Both the position numbers and the translations under genes were made by a program. This document shows, in pieces, positions 56,760 to 64,000 of a stretch of DNA of 64,000 bases. A model generated the notes under the pieces. The model saw nothing but the letters and a program-made list of their open reading frames with translations. It was not told the origin of the DNA and did not search any database. The stretch comes from Albugo candida. Lineage: Eukaryota; Oomycota; Peronosporomycetes; Albuginales. Each line of letters begins with the position of its first letter. Position 1 is the stretch's first letter. The DNA is taken from the NCBI GenBank assembly GCA_040437565.1, contig JBDOQK010000003.1, forward strand, positions 1-64,000, given 5' to 3'.

Positions 56760-57715
56760 TACTTGGCTGGCATTCCCAGCGTAGTCAAACCACCTGTCTA
56801 CGTGCACATCGGCTCATCTCGCATCATGTGCACCGACAAATCGAGGGAAGGCTTAATGTTCTGAGCATCTAAGCCTCCCTGTCCGACTCAATAGCGACCC
56901 GCACAACACCAGCATACCAGCCAGGCCTACCTCAACGCCTGCATACGCTTCCATGGCGAAGGCTCCATCAAGTATTTCGGCAATCCCGAAGGGATACGCC
57001 CCGCCTTTGAGAAGTGCACGAAGTCCAAGCCGTACCGATGCAGACCTCATCCATTGCGCTCGACTTCCTAGGCATCCTCCAATGCATAAGCGTGCTCGCT
57101 CGTTTAAAAAACGCCTGCAAAAGCGGTGCAGATGGTTTGCGTAGTTGCCGGTCATGGTGGATGCGACGGGACATGCGAAGTGGCAGTCTTCCAGGTACGC
57201 TGGGTAGCGCGGACGGGAGAGTCAGTGGTCCAGTGAGTCGATGTCGTCGCAGGCAGTGGCGTGCAGGACAGGCGAGTACGTCTTCGAGAGGAAGTTGACG
57301 TTCACTGAGTCAGCAATTGCAGCATCTGGGTCGCCATACGTGGCGCAGAACAGAGCATGGGCCAGCTTGGCTTCTTTCGTCTCGAGAGCACTGATGCGCG
57401 ACAGATGCCAACCAAGCTTCACGGATAGTAGCATCGCGAGAACCTGTCGGCGGGGTCCCTCAGCTGTGCAACGTCGGAGCTATTAAGCGCATAGACTGCT
57501 GTACCGCGTGTCCGATCGCCCAACTCAGCGTCTAGCCTGCCACTCACGTCTCTGGTGACGAAGAACGACTGCTTCTCCGTGAGCAGCAAAAAGAGCAAGC
57601 TGGACTTCTCCGAGCCGGGACCATGCTTATCCTTGTCCATGAGCTCCTGCTGAATCGCACCCCAGACGTGAAAGGACAGCTTCATCCCAGGAAAGCCGTG
57701 CTCCCTAACCGAGTA

Positions 57716-58420
57716 CTAAGGGCCTTGAACTCTTAGGCGAAGTCTGTCCGGCCTAGGCACCCACTGAGTCACGATACCCTGCTGAAAAGTCACCGTCTGG
57801 AGCAGGAAGTGCTTGAGCTGACGACCCACCGTGAAACCCTCAGAGATGCGTATGTGACTCTCGGTCAAGTCGTGAACGCTGTCATTGCACCTCTGTACGA
57901 ACGTCCCCATCCTTGCTGCCCTGTTGCAAAGGTGCGAGGAGAACGTGTACCATTGCGTACGCTTGCAATAGAGAAGGTCGTGAACGAGTTTTATCTTCAC
58001 GCAGCTTGCGTCTTGATCTACACTCAGAGGAGGCAGCGTCATGAAGTCAAGCACCTAGCGTCAAGGGTGGAACGGTCGAAGTCTGATGCGTCTAGCGCAT
58101 GTGCCACCTTGTCGCGACTGAACTTCGACAGCGTGTTGAGACAAAAGTTTGCCCCACCCTCCTCTTCGCAGCGCTTAACCATCATGATAGACACATGCAC
58201 CTCATCACCGTTGAAGTCCAGGTTCAGTGACGCGCAGTCATCCCGGCGCACTCCGAAAGAGGGTTCGCTCCAGAAGCGCAGACGTACACACCTGACAGAT
58301 TCGTATGAGAGAACAGGGCAGCGCGAGAGGATTGCGTAGTCATCCTTCTTCAACTTGCGCCAGCTGTAGTAAGGTGACCCGTACTCGCCTTACTCCAAGC
58401 GCATGGGAACCATCATTCTC
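57716..58420 (-). pseudogene. Virus-like RNA polymerase subunit 1 (RPB1) fossil
   Basis: Minus-strand translation 58353-58039 reads DYAILSRCPVLSYESVRCVR and, about 28 residues later, SLNLDFNGDEVHVSI. This order matches the core of RNA polymerase largest subunits: the VLFNRQPSLHR-type region followed by the NADFDGD active-site loop. A protein-like stretch continues down to 57716 (IKLVHDLLYCKRTQWYTF, SEGFTVGRQLKHFLLQTVTF). It is partial and broken. It lies about 3 kb from the RPB2-like fossil and on the opposite strand, within the same kind of GC-richer DNA, which supports a common viral source. Confidence 0.55.
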
Positions 58421-58985
58421 TCTGCCCAGCGACACGGCAACCACACTTCGAAGTACGGATCGGTCCAGGCGCACATGGCGACACCCTAGCAGTGTTCAAC
58501 GACTTAAACCCATGCAGCCGTACTTCAGGAGTCCACGCTTCCCCTAGATGCAGTTGCGCAGACTGACCACGTACTGAGACATTGATGTGTCGTGATCGGC
58601 TAGTTGAAGATTCATCTTGTCGCGTTCTCTCAGTTCATACGGACTCGATGGGTCGGAGAGACAGGGTATCAGGAGAAGCGCGTCCCGTCATCACTGCCAA
58701 GGTGCCCCATACTGCGCTCGTGGAACGGACAGTCTTCGACGAGACCGACGCAGTTTGACTTACTCGCTGTCCACTTGACGTAGCGCAGGTTGTTGACGTT
58801 CATGGCGAAGCGAAACAGACGCAACCTTTGTGCAGCCGTTAACCCTTACACCTCTTCTCAGATCACGCCTTGCATCAAACACAGCAATATTAACGCCGTC
58901 GTCTATCCCCCTCATCTCGACCAGTCGATTGCTGGAACGCGGCAAAGTGTATGCGGCCGTAACACGTTAGCGCACTCAGTCTGGC

Positions 58986-59141
58986 ATGATGCTCGTCGTA
59001 ATCGTCCTCGCTCTCCAAGCTGTAGCTGCGTCAGCGGCAACCACCTACATAGAGTACGAGGATGGCAACTGCGACCCGTTCCTCGGAGGTGGGTACTTCT
59101 GCAGCGCCTGCTCTACGAGGCAATTCCTGACTGATAACTGA
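58986..59141 (+). CDS. Short ORF with signal peptide and four cysteines
   Basis: ATG 58986 (a second ATG follows at 58989) to TGA 59139-59141, 51 residues. MMLVVIVLALQAVAASA is a good signal peptide; the remaining 34 residues hold NCDPFLGGGYFCSACSTRQF with four Cys. Sequence of similar style continues beyond the stop, so it may be the surviving start of a longer secreted protein that has decayed. Whether it comes from the host or the virus-like block is unclear. Confidence 0.35.
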   Translation: MMLVVIVLALQAVAASAATTYIEYEDGNCDPFLGGGYFCSACSTRQFLTDN

Positions 59142-60130
59142 AACGGTATCTGATACAAAAGGTACAGCGTCGTACACCAGGACAACGGCGAGAAGGAGAT
59201 GACCCTCACCCACCATTGCGGTGTAGCAGTAGTCCTGAGGACAGTGCGCACTATAAAGGCTGCAAGATCGTAGCGTCCGCACCGTTTCCTCATAACTCGC
59301 GACACGACTCAACAGCGATGCAGCGACTCCGTCTCCCTCTCTAGCCCAAGACTGACGCAAAACATTAACCAAACGCACGACGACGTTGTACCTCTGCCGG
59401 CGTTTACATCTAGCCCGCTCACAACTACACAAAATTCAGCCGCCAGGAGTTAACCTCTAATGCGGAGTGAGCATTCGTGCGAGATTCCTGTGGTGAGGAA
59501 AATATTTCGGGATTAGAGCATTACGTGCAGAGATCCGTTAGGCGGAAGTGGGTGCGGTAGAAGGCATAAAGCGCAGAGCTTTCGGTTAGGTGAAGCTGGG
59601 TGCGGGATGATAGCCAATGTTTTGCCGCTAGCCGAGGAGCAAAGAGAGGTGGAAGTGCGGCGAGTAGCTGCAGACCAGCCGTGGGATCGACGTAGGCAGT
59701 GCTCGGCCTTGAGCTAGACAGCTGAAATACACTGTAGAGCATAGGCAGGACACCGCGCTTCGCGCTTAATTTCTTTTTGCTACACGTCTTCCGACTAGTA
59801 CATCTCGTGTTCTCCGTTGCTGAAAAGCTGTCCTTGTCATCGCACCCACCGTAGCAGTCGACAAGACGCACGCATGAACCTTACTACGACGTATCCCGCC
59901 TACCTGAAAGACGAGAGGCGGAGGTCGAGCCCACGAATTTTTGAACACGCATGCCTCTGCCCACTACCTGCACCACGCGAGGCGGAAGCGGAGATCCTAC
60001 CTCCTTCAACCACGAGCCTCGCAACACGCAACCCGTGAGGCGGGAGCAGAAGCATTCAACTTAAATCGTGTAGTAGCTGTACTAAGCCTGGAGCATCACA
60101 CCTTTATTTCTACCCCCAAAGCAACACATT

Positions 60131-62238
60131 AGTAGCGCACTGGCACGGACTTTGTTCCTACAAAACACTTAAGGATTTGATAGCAATATTTTTACTCTCC
60201 AAATTACGATTAAAAACATATGTTATACGAAATATAGAAAGAAACCATATAATGAATGGATATAATTATGTGAAGATGTGGTGTTGTTTCACGAATATAT
60301 ATCCAACGCATTTTGCAGCGTCTGTAATAGTTCAGACGATTCATGTGTCACCACCCTAGCTTCCTTTATGGTCAAGATTCCTAGAACACTGGCTTATCGA
60401 GTCTGGTAGAATGCTTCCGATATTTTGTCGGAAAATGAGACTAACTTAACTCACGGTCGATAAGCATACACATAACCCTTTGAAACGTAACGATGGGTAC
60501 ACTTTTTCAGACAGAGTGCTGGCGCGTCGATTGTATCACTTGTAAATTTAGTACTCACCATTTGCATCATGTATTACCGAGTTAGCTAATCCTGTTCGCT
60601 TCCCCTAGATTCCTCTTCTCACTCAGAAAAATGGTTTCTTTCTTTATCTTCCGAATGACTCGAACATTATCACCAATTTTGTCATCACCGTTTTCGTTCT
60701 TCTTCTCGTACGTCTGACGAGTTCTTTTCTTATGACTGGTGAGAAGCAGCCTTAGTTAAGAGCTAAGTCAATGCTTGCATTTGGGACGAGTTTGATCAAA
60801 GTGAGAAACCAAGCGTAAATCTGAATATGTCTTGACTTTGTCGTTCCCAATTAAGAATCTCTACTGATTAAGCACTCTTGGAAACATGTTACCATTATGC
60901 CTCGGAATGGTTACCCTACGAGCCGTGGACCCGTTTGTAGCAGAATGGGTTCAAGAAGGTGCCATCAAGCTGGTCTAATGAGCTACCATGGATGTATAGT
61001 ATGAATAATCGCAATCACTGCCTAATTTGAAATCAAACCAAGCACCGTAGTTGACGACGTGGAAAGATCCAACTCATCTTAGATCGTGTTTCGTGGATGA
61101 CCATGTACCGCACTTACATAGTGAGATTGACAGGCTTCACATGTTGTAAGGACAGGCTCGAATTTCCGCGAATACGATCGGGGGATGGATCCTTATGTCT
61201 CACAATCTACTCCTGGGTACATATGAGCTTCTGAGTTTTCGAAGACTACGTCAACATTTGTACGTGGTTCTGTGCATGTCTGTGTCTTTTCGTTTTCGTG
61301 AGTTTTTACTGAGAGCGTGCTAAGTGGACAAAATCGGCACGTATGATTTCTTTAAGATGCTCCATAGTCGCGTTTAGTGAGCTATGAGTAAAGTTACAGC
61401 TTACAAATTGCCGCTCTAAGATAGTTAACGAATAGAAGAAGAGGTAGTTCATCCCCACAAGCGTTGCCGTGAGTACTAAAATATCAAATTGACAACCATA
61501 AATAAGTTGAGGTGTCATAGGGCCTTCATATCAAGGGTGCCAGCATCTTCGAGGTACGTAGGTGCTTTGCTACGTTAATTTCCTTCCTAACAGAATCCGC
61601 AAGGTGAGGAGCATTCAAAAGTCGATTGCTTACCTTTTAGTAGAGTGGTTTCATTGTAACTTTTACTGATAGCCTATATTTATATACCCTCAACCTTTAG
61701 CACTTGAAAGGATATCCTTGCTCCAAAAAATCTTGGGCTACTGGGTGAGATTACTAGTTGGTGTCTCATGGATCAACAATCAGCTGTATTTTTCGTTTCA
61801 AATGAATGTGATGCCGGATATCAACTATCTCTTCTCATCCTTCGGTTTTAATTCGGCATTTGAACTCATTTTCAATCCGAGACCGTGGAATAGGACGCGT
61901 TGTTCATCAGCCAAAAGAAGAAATTTCAATAATTTTACAATATGTTGCACCGCTATGATATGATACACAGCGCTCAAACAGCTGTCATCAATGTAATAGT
62001 ACCAATGATCAGCTTGTGAAGTACATCGCTGATGTATGCACGAGGTCATCGCGAAACCTGCCTAAAATTGTCATCTTTCTCTGTGGTTTTGATACTATAT
62101 AACTTCTTCGCTCTTGACGATTACGCATAAGTATTGGATTCGCTTTATGCAAACCTATCTTCGCTTTCAAGCGCGTCTTGGCGTTCTCAAGATCAATTGA
62201 ATTTCGCATTTTCTCGCTCCAAGAAGCCTTATGCTAAA
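60131..62238. other. Long stretch with no certain gene
   Basis: Return to AT-rich DNA. Minus-strand frames at 61306-61518 (hydrophobic, LVLTATLVGMNYLFFYSLTI), 61825-62049 and 62009-62209 (NAKTRLKAKIGLHKANPILM) have protein-like composition but no recognisable family. Confidence 0.3.
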
Positions 62239-62279
62239 TGTAACAACCTCCATTGTACATGCATGCATAGTTTTATATA

Positions 62280-63676
62280 TAGTGCACGACACCTACAACC
62301 GACATTCCCATATTTTTGCGGCCAAATTTCCAAAAATCTATTTCATGCAGAGTATACTTCTAACTTGGTAAAAACCTGTTTTGTGAACCAATCACGTGAC
62401 AAATACCTGCTTTGTGAACCAATCGGAATCCGAAATTAATATGTAACGCGAAACTATAGGGTGGACACCTATCTAGATATATATGTAGANNNNNNNNNNN
62501 NNNNNNNNNNNNNNNNNNNNNNNNNNNNNNNNNNNNNNNNNNNNNNNNNNNNNNNNNNNNNNNNNNNNNNNNNNNNNNNNNNNNNNNNNGTGATGCACTT
62601 GTTGCAAAGAGAATGAACCTTGGCCCTGGTGGAAAACAACCAAAAATGAGGAATGATTTAAATAAATCATCCCCGGAGTTACTGTAAACAATTAATTAAT
62701 ATGTGCTTTCTCAAGGCCAACGACTTATGGAGACAATGTGCCTTAGCATGGTTTATTCAGACGATTATGAGAATGAGGAACTACGTGGTAAACCAAAGGG
62801 AATCAAGGCTGTTTTAAGCGAACGTGGTCTTTGGCAACCTGGCTTATGTTTGGTTTGCTGAAGTGATGTCAGATGCTCCGATATTCTTTCTTGCTGCGCT
62901 CGCACTATCATGTCCCGACAGCCAGGTTTTGTGGCCCAGCGTGGATTACTTGAGGAGGTGATTACAGCAGCTGGGCATAAAGTTATATCTTACCCCAAAT
63001 TTCATTGCGAGTTGAACTACGTTGAGAACTTTTGGGGCGCCGCAAAGCAGTACACACGGAAGCACTGCAATTACTCCTGGGCTGGCTTGCAAGAAACTGT
63101 CCCCTCTGCCATGTCCTCAATCAGCTTTACAACAATTCGCCGATTTGCATGCAAGACACAGCGGTACATGGATGTCTACCGTAAGATTCTCAGTGGAAAA
63201 GCTGCCGAATATGCAGTGAAGAAGTACCGTTCACACCGTCGCATTCCAGCCTCTGTTCTTATGAACGTTAATGCACTTCTAAACTAGATTAGAGATATAC
63301 ACATAACCAACAAAGAAAATATGTAAGTCTATATCAGATTTCTAACACACTATCTATTTTCAAATGGTCCTTTCTAATTAGCTAAAACAATTATCTATTT
63401 TTAGGTGGTCCTTTCTAATTGGTTAAAAAAGTATCTATTTTTAGATGTCCGGCCAAATTTCCAAAGCTCCATACATAACCACGAAAATTTGCCGAACTTC
63501 AAAGGCTTCTAACTTCATCAAAAATAAATTTTGCAAAAATCCGACTCTATTGCCAGATAGCCACGGCAATGTACTTTTAAGGTATAGAGAGATATTTTTG
63601 TTCAAGTGTGTAATTGAGTGTCCCAAAAACATTTTGCGCACCGGGTGGAGGTGCTGGTTATAGGTGTCGTGCACTG
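62280..63676 (+). mobile_element. Tc1/mariner-like element C
   Basis: The left TIR is TAGTGCACGACACCTACAAC and the inverted right end is CAGTGCACGACACCTATAAC. TA duplications lie at 62278-62279 and 63677-63678, inside the TATATA of a Gypsy LTR. Subterminal sequence (GCGGCCAAATTTC, CATGCAG, TATACTTCTAAC) is shared with the outer part of element A, confirming the family. Contains the 100-N gap 62490-62589. Confidence 0.9.
62590..63287 (+). pseudogene. DDE transposase of element C, C-terminal part
   Basis: After the gap the frame reads DALVAKRMNLGPGGKQPKMR, then a decayed middle part, then an open frame 62910-63287: LLEEVITAAGHKVISYPKFH, CELNYVENFWGAAKQYTRKH with the third catalytic Glu, and the tail RYMDVYRKILSGKAAEYAVK to TAG. 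This is the best-preserved C-terminus of the four copies. The first and second acidic motifs are in the gap or lost. Frame changes upstream make it non-functional as assembled. Confidence 0.8.
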
Positions 63677-64000
63677 TAGTTGGAGAACTGGACTAGCCAA
63701 TCAGATAGCTGAACCAGGATTCTTTAATTAAAAATCTTACTTTCCATTTTTTAGCAAATAGAGCTCCACCAGCAAATATCTTCCTTTGCTTCCACCCCCT
63801 TCCTCCTGCCGGCGTTACAACTGGGGCACTTGTTGGTCGTATAACTCAAAGGTCGTTGGGTGGTCGTACGGAAGGAGTTGATCTTACGCACCGTTTAGCG
63901 TCACGACATTGGGAAAACCGCTTGCCATGAGTTTGTTGTTTGTTCCGGTCTGTTTGGTTGGACTTTTTTTTTGTCTTTTTGGTTATGATGACGTCATTGA

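Larger units (their letters stand above)
56760..60130. other. GC-richer virus-like block
   Basis: Base composition changes sharply at about 56760 and returns at about 60130. It contains the RPB1-like fossil (minus, 57716-58420), minus-strand protein-like pieces at 57222-57685 (e.g. VWGAIQQELMDKDKHGPGSE, ETKEAKLAHALFCATYGDPD), less certain pieces at 56853-57155 and 58760-58945, and a short plus ORF with a signal peptide (58986-59141). I cannot assign the other pieces. The right end (59900-60050) has three imperfect GAGGCGGAAGC-type repeats. I treat it as a fossil of a large DNA virus insertion, broken throughout. Confidence 0.5.
62239..63996 (+). mobile_element. Gypsy-family LTR split by element C
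   Basis: 62239-62279 (TGTAACAACCTCCATTGTAC...) and 63677-63996 (...ACGTCA) together match the LTR at 12122-12721 in the opposite orientation. The interruption is exactly element C. Without it the LTR is about 360 bp. Any internal region would lie right of the window; a solo LTR is equally possible. Fossil. Confidence 0.75.

Noticed and set aside
56953-57298. Plus-strand frames of 63 and 94 codons
   Set aside because: Low-complexity Arg/Ser shadows in GC-rich DNA, with no conserved motif.
1-64000. CRISPR arrays, operons, bacterial promoters or riboswitches
   Set aside because: The window is eukaryotic (spliced gene, pol III genes, nested retroelements), and no regularly spaced repeat array was seen.

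Overview
The window reads as a repeat-rich, fairly AT-rich eukaryotic contig. I think it comes from an oomycete, possibly one of the AT-richer obligate biotrophs, but no marker fixes the genus. The grounds are a glucosidase II beta gene with very small introns (59 and 70 bp), TTTAGGG-type telomere-like repeats, several MULE/FAR1 elements, Ty3/Gypsy and Copia fossils, a family of Tc1/mariner-like elements with TA target duplications, and a GC-richer block with remnants of giant-virus-type RNA polymerase subunits.

Layout. 1-12.7 kb is a nest: a minus-strand Ty3/Gypsy fossil (integrase 517-1480; RNase H, RT, protease and gag 9133-12044; LTR 12122-12721) was split by two abutting Tc1/mariner-like elements (A 1597-4553 minus, B 4556-9068 plus). 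B itself took a SINE and a fold-back element, and the LTR took another SINE. 13-17 kb holds a broken Tc1 transposase and two opposed Copia fragments. 17.9-20.4 kb has decayed coding stretches I cannot name. 20.6-25.3 kb holds fold-back repeats and a minus-strand MULE. 26.8-28.9 kb is a Copia fossil with both LTRs and its target duplication, next to a candidate membrane-protein gene (28.9-29.6 kb). 32.5-34.0 kb is the one confident host gene, glucosidase II beta. A 966-bp deletion derivative of a MULE follows. 37.2-39.5 kb has another Tc1/mariner-like relic, a tRNA-Leu(AAG) gene at the centre of an inverted repeat, and a SINE. 39.5-45.7 kb is a decayed unknown element and a fourth MULE. 50.2-52.7 kb is a MULE with about 123-bp terminal inverted repeats and a 9-bp target duplication. 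54.2-60.1 kb carries the virus-like RPB2 and RPB1 fossils. At the right edge an LTR of the Gypsy family seen at 12 kb has been split by a further Tc1/mariner-like copy.

Assembly warning. There are twelve gaps of exactly 100 N. Six are bordered by exact direct copies of the same sequence (32 to 1403 bp). These look like unmerged contig overlaps, so every 'tandem duplication' next to a gap should be counted once.

Few genes here can work together. The glucosidase II beta gene (ER glycoprotein quality control) and the tRNA-Leu gene look functional. Two short ORFs with signal peptides are the only other candidates for small secreted products. The rest is a layered record of transposition, in which SINE and TIR insertions give relative ages.
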